DNA from: Oscillospiraceae bacterium
Lineage (GTDB): Bacteria; Bacillota; Clostridia; Oscillospirales; Ruminococcaceae
Assembly (NCBI GenBank): GCA_028694405.1
Contig: JAQUTM010000014.1
Span: 1-22,216, forward strand
Length of the DNA: 22,216 bases
Direction of reading: 5' to 3'
The notes beneath the pieces were generated by a model. It saw only the letters and a program-made list of their open reading frames with translations. It ran no database searches and had not been told where the DNA came from. A program made the translations under genes and the position numbers. Position 1 is the stretch's first letter. Every line of letters starts with the position of its first letter. Below are positions 7,519 to 15,937 of the stretch, one piece after another.

Positions 7519-8775
7519 TTATGCTTTATAATCCAACATTTTTTGGGCTGCCATTAAAATGCCTGCACGGCTGGCTGCAAAGTTTAAGCCGCCCTGCATA
7601 TACGCCGTGTACGGCTCTCTCATGGGCGCGTCACAGCTAATTTCAATGCTGCTGCCCATTGTAAATGCTCCTGCCGCCATAATAACGTCACTGTCATAAC
7701 CCGGCATAGGCCATGGTTCGGGCGTTACAAAGCTGTCTACAGGGCTGCCCGCCTGTATGCCCTCGCAAATGCCGCGCAGCGCAGCCGGGGTTTTGCAGGC
7801 AACGCTTGTAATAATGTCATTTCTATCCTGGGTATAGTGAGGGGTGGTACCATAGCCCATTTGCTCAAACAGGCAGCTGGCATAAATGCTGGTTTTCAGT
7901 GCCTCTGCCGTTACGCCGGGAGCATAGTACAGCCCCAAATACATCTGGCGTAAAACGTCCATGGTACAGCCGATTTCTCTGCCTGTACCGGGAGCTGTTA
8001 AGCGGTGAGCACACAGCTCTACCAGTTGCTTTTTGCCCGCAATATAACCGCCTGTGGGCGCAATACCGCCACCCGGGTTTTTAATTAAGCTGCCAATGAT
8101 TAAATCTGCGCCGTAAGCACAGGGCTCCTGGGTGTGGGTAAACTCGCCGTAGCAATTATCCACCACAACCCAAACAGCGGGGTTTGCCGCTTTGGCGGCT
8201 TTGGAAATGGCGCCAATTTGCTCTAAGCTTAAAGCAGGGCGGTTTGCATAGCCGCGGCTGCGCTGTATGTAGCAAATTTTTGCCGCAGGCGCCTTTTGGG
8301 CAATGGCTTCCAAGTTGGGCGCACCGTCAACCAAATCCACCTGCTCGTATTTTATGCCGTACTCCATCAAATTGCCGTAGTTGGTACCGTCCAGACCGAT
8401 AACCCCGCACAGCGTATCATATGGGCGACCTGTTACACAAAGCATGGTGTCGCCTGTGCGCAGGGTACCAAACAGCGCCACCGTCAAGGTGTGGGTACCG
8501 CTCATAAAATTGTGTCGAAACAAAGCGTCCTCTGCGCCCACAACACGGGCAAATACCTCGTCCAGTTTTTCGCGTCCCACATCGTCGTAGCCGTAGCCGG
8601 TAGTGCCCACCAAATGATTGCTTGCCACACGGCACTGTGTAAACGCCTTTAGCATTTTTAATTGGTTGCTTTCCTTTATCTCCTCTATTTTGGCAAACTG
8701 TGCGCTGCAAAGCTGCATGGCACGCTTGTCCAGTTCCATAATTTCATCGCTGATTGAAAATAGCTCTTGTAACAT
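7519..8775 (-). CDS. Methionine gamma-lyase family PLP enzyme ('aluminium resistance' family)
   Basis: 418 residues, a complete fold-type I PLP enzyme. The PLP-binding lysine is K232 in GSLIKNPGGG, with D206 in VVVDNCYGEF as the pyridine-N partner. FMSGTHT (90-96) is the phosphate and ring contact region, and SRGYANRP and APGTGREIGC are family-typical blocks. This is the protein family usually annotated as methionine gamma-lyase family or aluminium resistance protein (Met_gamma_lyase Pfam family). In Firmicutes it is widespread and its true substrate is not established. GGAG precedes ATG 8775. It follows the GNAT gene after 49 nt with no terminator between, so it is probably the last gene of a murD-led operon. 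An amino-acid role next to MurD is only suggestive. Confidence 0.9.
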   Translation of the reverse strand: MLQELFSISDEIMELDKRAMQLCSAQFAKIEEIKESNQLKMLKAFTQCRVASNHLVGTTGYGYDDVGREKLDEVFARVVGAEDALFRHNFMSGTHTLTVALFGTLRTGDTMLCVTGRPYDTLCGVIGLDGTNYGNLMEYGIKYEQVDLVDGAPNLEAIAQKAPAAKICYIQRSRGYANRPALSLEQIGAISKAAKAANPAVWVVVDNCYGEFTHTQEPCAYGADLIIGSLIKNPGGGIAPTGGYIAGKKQLVELCAHRLTAPGTGREIGCTMDVLRQMYLGLYYAPGVTAEALKTSIYASCLFEQMGYGTTPHYTQDRNDIITSVACKTPAALRGICEGIQAGSPVDSFVTPEPWPMPGYDSDVIMAAGAFTMGSSIEISCDAPMREPYTAYMQGGLNFAASRAGILMAAQKMLDYKA

Positions 8776-8824
8776 GTAATTTCTCCAAATTTAATTAAAA
8801 ATTGATAAACCCGTCTTGTTGCCC

Positions 8825-9574
8825 CTATACCTTGGGTACTGCTGCAACGGCTGTATTAACTGTAGCAAACCCCAAACAGCTATATAAATGTACGCGGTTT
8901 TGTTTACAGCTTAGGGTAACACGCCAGCCCTGCGTGTGCAAGTGATGGCTTAACGCCGCCACCAGTGCGCTGGCTATGCCTTGGGCGCGGTACATAGGCA
9001 GCGTTTCCACTGCCGCCAAATATGCCTCATTTTGATACATGCTGTATGCACCTGCGGTTGCCACAAGCTTGCCCTTTTGCCTTGCCGCCCAAATTTGTGC
9101 AAAACCTTGGTTTTTTCGGCGGCAGGCATCTGCATAAAAATTATCCAGTTTCTCGCCTGTAAAGGCTTCGTCGCGCAGCATTTCCATCACATCTGTTAAA
9201 TTGGTTGCTTGCTCTATCTCTATCTGTGCCTTACAGCTGATTTGAGGCTGCTCTCCACTGTACTGCATATTGTATAAAAGAAACGCTTGGCTCCACCCCT
9301 GTGGAATATAGCCGTCACTTTTTAAATCATCTGCACCGCAAAAGCTTAAAAAGGCTGCCAGTTCTGTTTCGTCCTGCGGCGTGCCGCATAAAAAAGCACT
9401 TTTGCCCTTTATTTGCAAAACACAGTCTGCGTCCACTATAAAAAACTGCATTGACTGCGGAAAATCTTTATATACTTGATAATTACACCCCATGCAGGCA
9501 CCTATATAGATAGGGCTTTTTTGCAGCACAGCCAAAAATGCCTGCCGGGTTTGCGGTGTAACCTGTGTTATCAT
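8825..9574 (-). CDS. GNAT family N-acetyltransferase, coupled to murD
   Basis: 249 residues with a divergent N-terminal half (1-110) and a C-terminal GNAT domain. The acetyl-CoA-binding motif A is visible as ETLPMYRAQGIASALV (R/Q-x-x-G-x-A form), followed by an HLHTQGW helix and the C-terminal VHLYSCLGF strand and turn seen in GNAT enzymes. Two-part proteins of this kind occur as single genes in Clostridia; the substrate is unknown. Its ATG overlaps the murD stop in an ATGA (9574-9571), so the two are translationally coupled. That coupling, rather than the sequence, is the reason to suspect a link to cell-wall precursors or to amino-acid supply. Confidence 0.8.
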   Translation of the reverse strand: MITQVTPQTRQAFLAVLQKSPIYIGACMGCNYQVYKDFPQSMQFFIVDADCVLQIKGKSAFLCGTPQDETELAAFLSFCGADDLKSDGYIPQGWSQAFLLYNMQYSGEQPQISCKAQIEIEQATNLTDVMEMLRDEAFTGEKLDNFYADACRRKNQGFAQIWAARQKGKLVATAGAYSMYQNEAYLAAVETLPMYRAQGIASALVAALSHHLHTQGWRVTLSCKQNRVHLYSCLGFATVNTAVAAVPKV

Positions 9575-10962
9575 AAAGCGTTTACCAGCTGTTTAAAGTG
9601 CTGGCCGCGCACTTCAAAGTTTGGGTAAAAGTCAAAGCTTGCGCTGGCTGGGCTTAAGGATACAATATCCCCCGTATGGGCAATTTTGTACGCAATTTGC
9701 ACTGCCTCCTCCATACTGTCTGCATGATGAATTACAAGGCCGCTTTGTGCAAAGCCCGCACAGGCGCGTACAGCCGCCTCTATTTTAGGCCCTGTTTGAC
9801 CCATCACAATCAGTTCTTTTACATGCTCTATAATTTCGGGGGCAAGCGGCTCGTAGGGTATTTTTTTATCATACCCGCCTGCTATAATAATTACCTTTTG
9901 TTTAAAGGCACGCAGGCCTGCAATGGTGCGTGTGGGGCTGCTTGCAATGCTGTCATTATACCATTTTACGCCGTTTAACTCGCGCACCGGCTCAATGCGG
10001 TGCTCTACACCCGCAAAGGTTTTTGCCACGGCTGCCATAGCCGCTGTTTTTACGTCGCCGTCTACCGCCGCCATAGCACACAGCATATTTTCAATGTTGT
10101 GCAGGCCGGGCAGACGCACTTCGTCCATGTGTACAACCCGCGTAAGCACCCCGCTGCGGGCAAGGCACAAATTGCCGTCATCGTCTAAGCAGGCACCGTT
10201 TTGTGTTTTATTTAAGCGGGTAAAAAAGTTTAAGCTTCCCTTTACGTCCGCCTGCATACTGCGGCTGATTTCATTTTCATAGCCCAGTACCGCTTTGCTG
10301 TCTGCCGTTTGATATAACAAAATGTTGCGCTTTGCATCGATATACTCCTGCATATCCTTGTGGTGGTCCAGATGATTGGGGGTTACATTTGTAACCACCG
10401 CCACATTGGGGCTGCGGCGCATACTGATAAGCTGAAAGCTGGAAAGCTCTACAACCGCCATATGCTCGGGCTTAACCTCATCAATAATAGGTAACAGCGC
10501 ACGGCCGATATTACCGCCCAAATGTACGGTATACCCTGCCGTCTTTAACATTTCGCTGATTAAAGTAGTGGTTGTGGTTTTACCGTCACTGCCTGTAACC
10601 GCATATATTTTGCAGGGACAAAGCTCAAAAAACAGCTCCATCTCACTGGTAATCAAGCTGCCGCTCTGGCCTGCCGCCACCAGTTCCTTGGTGTAAAACT
10701 CAAAGCCGGGGGTACGCATAATCATATCCTGCCCTGCAAGGCCGTCTAAATAGCTTTCGCCTAAGCTTAGGTGTACACCAAGCTCCTTCAGCGTATCGCC
10801 GTATGCGCCAAAATCCTCTATTTGTTTTTTATCACACAGCGTTACAACGGCACCTTTTTGCACAAAAATTTCAATACACTGTTTGTGGCTTACGCCTGCG
10901 CCGATAAACGCCACCTTTTTGCCTTTTAGCTGCCCGTAAAATTGTTCTGTCGTTTTGTTCAT
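9571..10962 (-). CDS. murD: UDP-N-acetylmuramoyl-L-alanine--D-glutamate ligase
   Basis: 463 residues, the usual length. It adds D-Glu to UDP-MurNAc-L-Ala in cytoplasmic peptidoglycan synthesis. The N-terminal Rossmann-like domain (KVAFIGAGVS, 16-25) binds the UDP moiety. The central ATPase domain has the P-loop TGSDGKTT (123-130), the ELSSFQL block with E172, NHLDHH (196-201), and K211 in the position of the carbamylated lysine. The C-terminal ligand-binding domain carries GVEHRIE, NDSIASSPT and SPASASFD, all typical of MurD. The start is ATG 10962 because GGGAG precedes it; 21 further in-frame upstream codons lack such a site. The gene stands outside any visible division and cell wall cluster, heading a unit with a GNAT and a PLP enzyme. 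Confidence 0.95.
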   Translation of the reverse strand: MNKTTEQFYGQLKGKKVAFIGAGVSHKQCIEIFVQKGAVVTLCDKKQIEDFGAYGDTLKELGVHLSLGESYLDGLAGQDMIMRTPGFEFYTKELVAAGQSGSLITSEMELFFELCPCKIYAVTGSDGKTTTTTLISEMLKTAGYTVHLGGNIGRALLPIIDEVKPEHMAVVELSSFQLISMRRSPNVAVVTNVTPNHLDHHKDMQEYIDAKRNILLYQTADSKAVLGYENEISRSMQADVKGSLNFFTRLNKTQNGACLDDDGNLCLARSGVLTRVVHMDEVRLPGLHNIENMLCAMAAVDGDVKTAAMAAVAKTFAGVEHRIEPVRELNGVKWYNDSIASSPTRTIAGLRAFKQKVIIIAGGYDKKIPYEPLAPEIIEHVKELIVMGQTGPKIEAAVRACAGFAQSGLVIHHADSMEEAVQIAYKIAHTGDIVSLSPASASFDFYPNFEVRGQHFKQLVNAL

Positions 10963-11074
10963 AATCTGTCTCCCGTTTTTCATGGTGTTACAGTATCTAT
11001 TTTGGTAAAGTGTATGCTGCTTCATACCGTTACAGGTACTTTATTTACCCGCAAAGAGTAAAAATACTTCTAAT

Positions 11075-11103
11075 ATTATAGCTTTTGTGCGGGCTTTAAT
11101 CAA
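11075..11103 (-). promoter_or_regulatory. Promoter of the murD operon
   Basis: TTGATT (11103-11098), 17-nt spacer, exact TATAAT (11080-11075) on the minus strand, giving a leader of about 100 nt before murD. It is back to back with the glnN promoter. Confidence 0.85.
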
Positions 11104-11141
11104 CAATATATACAATAAATTAGCGGCAGCATAAATAGAAC

Positions 11142-11171
11142 TTGAATGAATACTGTGTAGCATGTTAAAAT
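11142..11171 (+). promoter_or_regulatory. Candidate promoter of the glutamine synthetase gene
   Basis: TTGAAT (11142-11147), 18-nt spacer, TAAAAT (11166-11171). The match is moderate. No obvious GlnR-type operator dyad was noticed around it. Confidence 0.5.
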
Positions 11172-11240
11172 ACTTTGGTAAAAGGAATCTTGCACACATT
11201 TTGGTCTGTAGCTTTTACAGGCCGTAGAGGAGGAAATATA

Positions 11241-13331
11241 TTGCCCAGTAAAGATTTGTTAACCGGCTTTGGCCGTAGATTATTTGATGACCGCGTTATG
11301 CGTGAATGCTTACCCATTGACGTATATGACGCTATGCGTGCAATTCGCGACGAGGGCCGTCCTTGGCAGCCTGAAGTTGCAGATGTTGTTGCAGACGCCA
11401 TGAAAAAATGGGCCATGGGCCTTGGTGCCACCCATTATATTCACTGGTTTAGCCCTATTACAGGCTCTAACAGCGGTAAGCATGACGGTTTTATTGACGG
11501 TGTAAAGGACGGCGACCCCATTTTAAGCTTTAGCGGTAAAATGCTTAGCCAAAGTGAGCCGGACGCCTCCAGTTTTCCAAGCGGCGGCTTGCGCGCTACC
11601 TTTGAGGCACGCGGTTACACGGCATGGGACCCCACCAGCCCTGCCTTTGTGCTGGGCACTACTCTGTATATTCCTACCGCTTTTTGCGCCTACACAGGCG
11701 AAGCACTAGACCAAAAAACGCCTGTTTTACGCAGTTTACAAGTTTTAAACAAACAGGCTTTACGCGTGTTGCGCGCCATGGGCGACACAGCTACCGTAAG
11801 CGTACACAGTACGGTTGGCGCCGAGCAGGAATATTTTTTGGTAGACAAAGAATTGTACGACCAGCGCCTTGACCTTAAAATTTGCGGCCACACCTTAATT
11901 GGCGCAAAGCCTCCCAAGGGCCAAGAGATGGAAGACCACTACTACGGCAGCATAAGCGAGCGTGTGCGTAACTTTATGCGTGAGCTTGACGACGAGCTGT
12001 GGGCTTTGGGTGTACCTGCCAAAACCGAGCATAACGAGGTTGCCCCCGGCCAATACGAGCTGGCAAGCGTGTTTTCTACCGCCAATATTGCATGTGACCA
12101 CAACCAAGTTATGATGGAGCTGATGCGCAAAGTGGCTGTACGCCACGGCCTTGCCTGCATTTTGCACGAAAAGCCCTTTGAGGGCGTAAACGGCAGCGGC
12201 AAGCACGACAACTGGAGCCTTGTAACAAACAACGGTAAAAATTTACTTAGCCCCGGAGAACACCCCGAAAGCAACTGGCGGTTTTTACTGTTTTTAAGCG
12301 CTATTTACACCGCTGTAGACGAATATGCCGACTTGCTGCGTCTTTCTGCCACCTGTCCCGGCAACGATTACCGTCTTGGTGCCAACGAGGCACCGCCTGC
12401 CATTATCAGCATTTTTCTTGGCGAGGCGCTTACAAGCGTTTTGCACAGCATTGCTCATGATGAACAGCCTCATGTAGACGATAAAGGACAGCTGCTTACC
12501 GGCGTTAAAAGTCTGCCTTTACTAAAACGCGACGACAATGACCGCAACCGTACCAGTCCCTTTGCCTTTACCGGCAATAAGTTTGAATTTCGTATGGTTG
12601 GCAGCAGTCAAAGTATTGGCTTTGCAAACGCAGTTATAAACGCCACTGTGGCAGATACGCTGCGCATTTTTGCCGACAGACTGGAAAACGCCGCCGATGT
12701 TAACGCGGAGATTAAAGCCATTGTGCAAGACACCTACAAAAACCACAACCGCATTATTTTTAACGGCAACAACTACAGCAATGACTGGGTAGAAGAAGCC
12801 GCACAGCGTGGTTTGCCCAATATTCCCAACATGGTAAGCGCCGTACCCGCTTTTATAAGTGAAAAGAACGTTGCCTTGTTTGAGCGCACAAAGGTATTTA
12901 CCGCCATAGAGTGTCACAGCCGCTACGAGGTATTGAACGAATATTACAGCAAAATTATTCATATTGACATTAACACTATGCTGGAAATGGTAAACCGCAG
13001 CATTATACCTGCCGCATACGACTATTTGGGTATGGTTGCCAAAACCAACCACTATGTTATCAAGCAGGGTGCTTGCAGCCGCAGCGCACAAAAAACCGTC
13101 AACAAGCTGGTTGCCACCATTGATGAGGTTACCAACTACAGCGAAGCGTTGGAAAGTGCTGTAAACAGCATTGATATGCACGCCGACACAGCAAGTGTAG
13201 CACACGCTTTTTATAAAATTTGCAGCGACCAAATGCTGCGTTTACGCGGTGCAGTAGACCGTTTGGAGGGCCTTGTAGCCGAAAGCTATTGGCCTATACC
13301 CAGCTACAGTGCTCTTTTGTTTGATTTATAA
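11241..13331 (+). CDS. glnN: Glutamine synthetase type III
   Basis: 696 residues, the size of the type III (GSIII) dodecameric enzyme that makes glutamine from glutamate, ammonia and ATP; types I and II are far shorter. Typical GSIII blocks are seen in order: FGRRLFDDRVM at the N-terminus, ATHYIHWFSPITG, KHDGFID, SEPDASSFPSGG, VGAEQEYFLVD (active-site Glu), HNEVAPGQYEL (Glu metal ligands), NGSGKHDNWS, NDYRLGANEAPPA and the C-terminal helical region. The start is TTG 11241, because AGGAGG ends 7 nt before it and the family N-terminus aligns there. An in-frame ATG at 11175 would add 22 residues including part of the ribosome binding site. It is monocistronic with its own terminator. Nitrogen-status control is expected from the family but not visible in the sequence. 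Confidence 0.96.
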   Translation: MPSKDLLTGFGRRLFDDRVMRECLPIDVYDAMRAIRDEGRPWQPEVADVVADAMKKWAMGLGATHYIHWFSPITGSNSGKHDGFIDGVKDGDPILSFSGKMLSQSEPDASSFPSGGLRATFEARGYTAWDPTSPAFVLGTTLYIPTAFCAYTGEALDQKTPVLRSLQVLNKQALRVLRAMGDTATVSVHSTVGAEQEYFLVDKELYDQRLDLKICGHTLIGAKPPKGQEMEDHYYGSISERVRNFMRELDDELWALGVPAKTEHNEVAPGQYELASVFSTANIACDHNQVMMELMRKVAVRHGLACILHEKPFEGVNGSGKHDNWSLVTNNGKNLLSPGEHPESNWRFLLFLSAIYTAVDEYADLLRLSATCPGNDYRLGANEAPPAIISIFLGEALTSVLHSIAHDEQPHVDDKGQLLTGVKSLPLLKRDDNDRNRTSPFAFTGNKFEFRMVGSSQSIGFANAVINATVADTLRIFADRLENAADVNAEIKAIVQDTYKNHNRIIFNGNNYSNDWVEEAAQRGLPNIPNMVSAVPAFISEKNVALFERTKVFTAIECHSRYEVLNEYYSKIIHIDINTMLEMVNRSIIPAAYDYLGMVAKTNHYVIKQGACSRSAQKTVNKLVATIDEVTNYSEALESAVNSIDMHADTASVAHAFYKICSDQMLRLRGAVDRLEGLVAESYWPIPSYSALLFDL

Positions 13332-13348
13332 ATTACAGCTTAGCGTTT

Positions 13349-13409
13349 GCCCCAATATTTTGTTTGCAGCAGCTTATGCCTTACAGCAAATAAATATTGG
13401 GGCTTTTTT
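13349..13409 (+). terminator. Intrinsic terminator of glnN
   Basis: GCCCCAATATTT (13349-13360) pairs with AAATATTGGGGC (13392-13403). The stem is extended by GTTTGC/GCAAAT inside and followed by TTTTTT. Confidence 0.92.
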
Positions 13410-13515
13410 GTTTATTGCAGTTTTTTTGCCTACTTTCTCGTTTTATTTATAAAGAAGCTAAATTTTGTTTGTTTTTATCTGCATTTTTTGTTATATTACT
13501 ATTGTTGTATGTTAT

Positions 13516-13545
13516 TTGTTAATTTGTGTAAATTAGGCGTATACT
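13516..13545 (+). promoter_or_regulatory. Promoter of the solute-binding protein/csoR unit
   Basis: TTGTTA (13516-13521), 18-nt spacer, TATACT (13540-13545). This implies a long leader of about 130 nt before ATG 13682. The stretch 13410-13515 before it is AT-rich and empty. Confidence 0.65.
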
Positions 13546-13591
13546 GTTGGTAGCCTTTGTGCCACGCGCAGCTTTGTCCCTCTTTTTTTTT

Positions 13592-13677
13592 GGGGGGTAT
13601 AAGCAGCATACTTCAAACTCACAGGCAGAAATTACTTCTGTTTTGCTTTTATAATACTATTTACGGAGGTAACCCCC
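13592..13677 (+). other. Structured 5' leader of the binding-protein unit
   Basis: Nested complementary segments lie in the leader: GGGGGT (13593-13598) with ACCCCC (13672-13677), AAGCA (13601-13605) with TGCTT (13644-13648), and hairpin CAGAA-ATTAC-TTCTG (13626-13640). The outer stem closes around the ribosome binding site ACGGAGG (13664-13670). CCC at 13578-13580 could compete for the G run. It matches no riboswitch class that I recognise. Confidence 0.35.
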
Positions 13678-13681
13678 TATT

Positions 13682-15315
13682 ATGCCACGTTTACTTAAGC
13701 TTCTCTGTACATTTTTATTTTTATGCTTTTTGTTTACCGCCTGTGGCGACGAAGCCGTAGTGTTTTCTTACAACATTGCCGCTTTGCCTAAAACTTAGAC
13801 CCTCAGCTGGCCTCTACCGCGGCGGAGCGTACGGTTATTACAAACCTGTACCGTGGGCTTTTTCGGGTACAGGCAGACGGTAAAATTGCCGCAGACCTTG
13901 CTACCGACTATACTGTCAGCGATGACGGCCTTATTTACACCATACCTATAAAAAGCGGGGTTTATTACAGCTATCAAGGGAAAATCCCCACTGATGACAC
14001 ACGTCCTCAATACGAGGTACAGGCCAAGGATTTTGTTTTTGCCTTACAGCGTGTATTTACAAAAGAGACAGCTTCGCCTTATGCCGACACCTTATCCGCC
14101 ATACAAAACAGCGGCGCCTGTTTAAACGGCACCCTGCCTGTAAGTGCTTTGGGGGTAAAAGCACTGGACGCCTATACGCTGCAAATTACGCTGGCTTTTC
14201 CTGACCCGGAATTTATTACCAAGCTTTGCTGTCCCGGCGCCATGCCCTGCAACCAAACTTTTTTTGAAGGCACTTACGGCAGCTACGGTTTGGATATGGA
14301 GCATATTTTATCCAGCGGAGATTTTAGAATTACCCTATGGGACAGCACAGACGGGGTAACGCTGCGGCGCAACACCACACGCAAGGGCTATGTGGAAAGA
14401 ATACGCCTTTTACTGCCCAGCTTAAACCAGGACGGCACTCCAGCTGACACGCCAATTCAGCGGTTGGATAATGAAACCACAGACCTTGAAATTATTACAG
14501 GTGATTTAACTTCCAATTCGTATCGACAAAACAGCTTTAGCACCACCACATGGGTTTTGGCTTTCAACTGTGCCAACCCCCAGCTTTCTAACGCAAATAT
14601 CCGGCTTGCGCTGGCATCGGTGGCTTATCGTACTCCTCTTGAAAAAAACGAACATTATACCTTTGCCGAAGGGTTGGTGCCGCCAAACGTTACTATGTTA
14701 GACACCAGCTTTAGAGAATATGCCGGCAGCGTAGCCGACATTTACCCACAGGACGTTACAAGCTTATTGAAAGCCGGCCTGCAAGAGCTAAGCGCACAGA
14801 TGAGCCAAGGCAAAGAAACGCCTGTTGTGCTGGAAAAGCTAAGCGGTTTAAAGGTATTGGTACCTACAGATAGCTTTGTGGCTTCTTATTTTGATTCTAT
14901 AAACCAGATGTGGCAAAAAGAGTTGGGGGCATTTTTTAGCGTAAGCCAAGTGAGCGACGCTGAGTTAGAAACCGCCTATAAAAGCGGCAGCTATGACATT
15001 ATTTTGCTTCCCCTCAGTATGCAGCAAAATGACGTTTACTCTATCTTAACCCACTTTGCCACCGGAGACAAAACCAACTATACCCGTTTTGTAAGCGCTG
15101 CCTTTGACGCAGAAATTGCGGAAATTGCCGCCACGGGTAACATGACAAAGCGCACCACGCTTTATCGCCAAGCCGAGCGCAACTTGCTTATTGGCGCCCC
15201 CGTTGTGCCGCTTTTTTACGAAAACTCTACCCTTTTAACCGTAAAATGGTTAGAAAATATTGTTTTTAGCCCCTTTGGGCCTGTTGTAGACGTAACAAAC
15301 GCCTACAAAAAATAG
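13682..15315 (+). pseudogene. Family 5 (oligopeptide-type) ABC solute-binding lipoprotein, frameshifted
   Basis: ATG 13682, preceded by GGAGG, starts a lipoprotein signal (PRLLKLLCTFLFLCFLFTAC, Cys at residue 21) and continues as GDEAVVFSYNIAALPKT before TAG at 13796-13798. The protein continues in the frame one base back: from 13795 it reads LDPQLASTAAERTVITNLYRG, exactly the next block of an OppA-like protein ('LDP' then 'NLYRGL'). From there the frame is open to 15315 with family-typical VFALQRVFTKETASPYAD, a lobe II region and C-terminal APVVPLFYENS. One lost base around AAAAC(N)TTA explains it; the restored product would be about 544 residues, normal for the family. A shorter reading from ATG 14149 lacks the N-terminal lobe. 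No permease or ATPase genes are adjacent. It is either a decayed gene or a sequencing error. The substrate (peptide, nickel or other) is not determinable. Confidence 0.85.
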
Positions 15316-15327
15316 AAAGGATAAAAA

Positions 15328-15600
15328 ATGGGTTGTAACCACTGTAAAGACGTTATTCGGCGTCTATCCCGCATAGAGGGACAAATTAAAGGCATAAAAG
15401 AAATGATAGCGGAAGGGCGAGAATGTGAGGACATTATTATGCAGCTTAGTGCTGTTAACAGCGCGGTAAGCAGCGCTGCCCGCGTTATTTTAACCGAGCA
15501 TTTAGAGCACTGTGTGGTACAGGGCATAAAGGACGGCAACGAAGCCGAAACCATTGAAACGTTGAAAACTGCCATTGACCAATTTGCAAAAATGAAATAA
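15328..15600 (+). CDS. csoR: CsoR/FrmR family metal-sensing transcriptional repressor
   Basis: 90 residues, an all-helical DUF156 (CsoR/RcnR/FrmR) regulator. C33, H58 and C62 have the spacing of the Cu(I) ligands of CsoR (Cys, 25 residues to His, 4 to Cys), in the contexts GRECED and TEHLEHC. A copper-type sensor is therefore favoured over the Ni/Co (RcnR) or formaldehyde (FrmR) types. Two extra cysteines sit at the very N-terminus (GCNHCK). AAAGGA precedes ATG 15328, which lies 12 nt after the stop of the frameshifted binding-protein gene; both are probably one transcript. No copA, copZ or other copper gene is in the window, so its target is unknown. No clear CsoR operator was recognised. 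Confidence 0.88.
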   Translation: MGCNHCKDVIRRLSRIEGQIKGIKEMIAEGRECEDIIMQLSAVNSAVSSAARVILTEHLEHCVVQGIKDGNEAETIETLKTAIDQFAKMK

Positions 15601-15622
15601 TTTAAACCAAAATTATTTATAA

Positions 15623-15676
15623 AAAAGTTCTTTGTAGCGCAGTTGTTAAAAATGTGTACAAAGAACTTTTATTTTT
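15623..15676 (+). terminator. Intrinsic terminator after csoR
   Basis: AAAAGTTCTTTGTA (15623-15636) pairs perfectly with TACAAAGAACTTTT (15657-15670) around a 20-nt loop, then ATTTTT. Confidence 0.85.
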
Positions 15677-15899
15677 AGTTAAAACGAAGAGAAACTTTTA
15701 ACCGACCATTTTGGTTAGAGACAGATTTTTCAACTTATAAACAAGCTTTCAACAGGTGTACAATAAACCGTACAGTTAAAAACTTTCTTTTCCACTATTC
15801 CACGGTGGTTTTACACAGAAAAATTAACTTAAGCTTTGCGCTGTAAAATATATTTATCTGTTTTTACCCACTGTATAAAACTATGGTTTGCCGTAAAAT
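15677..15899. other. Convergent intergenic stretch, no gene seen
   Basis: AT-rich, flanked by the terminators of the csoR unit and of the HD-domain gene. It holds small inverted repeats only (TGTAC 15757-15761 with GTACA 15770-15774; TAACC with GGTTA near 15699-15717). No reading frame with a ribosome binding site was found. Confidence 0.5.
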
Positions 15900-15934
15900 A
15901 AAACGCACAGAGAAGCTTACTCTCTGTGCGTTTT
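15900..15934 (-). terminator. Intrinsic terminator of the HD-domain gene
   Basis: AAAACGCACAGAGA (15900-15913) pairs with TCTCTGTGCGTTTT (15921-15934) around a 7-nt loop. On the minus strand it is followed by ATTTTA, 4 nt after the stop codon. Confidence 0.9.
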
Positions 15935-15937
15935 GTT

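Noticed and set aside
12522..13232. 236-codon open frame antisense to glnN
   Set aside because: It lies wholly within a clearly conserved glutamine synthetase gene; its low-complexity V/A/N-rich translation is the usual shadow of a biased coding strand.
13557..13760. 67-codon open frame over the leader of the binding-protein gene
   Set aside because: It runs through the promoter-proximal leader and the signal peptide in another frame, with no ribosome binding site and an odd composition.
13785..13805. Programmed ribosomal frameshift in the binding-protein gene
   Set aside because: The zero-frame codons CCT AAA ACT do not form an X XXY YYZ slippery heptamer that allows re-pairing, and this protein family is not known for recoding. 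A single-base loss is simpler.
15677..15899. Possible origin-like region (TTTTACACA and TTCAACAGG motifs)
   Set aside because: Only one loose DnaA-box match was found, with no dnaA or dnaN nearby and no cluster of boxes.
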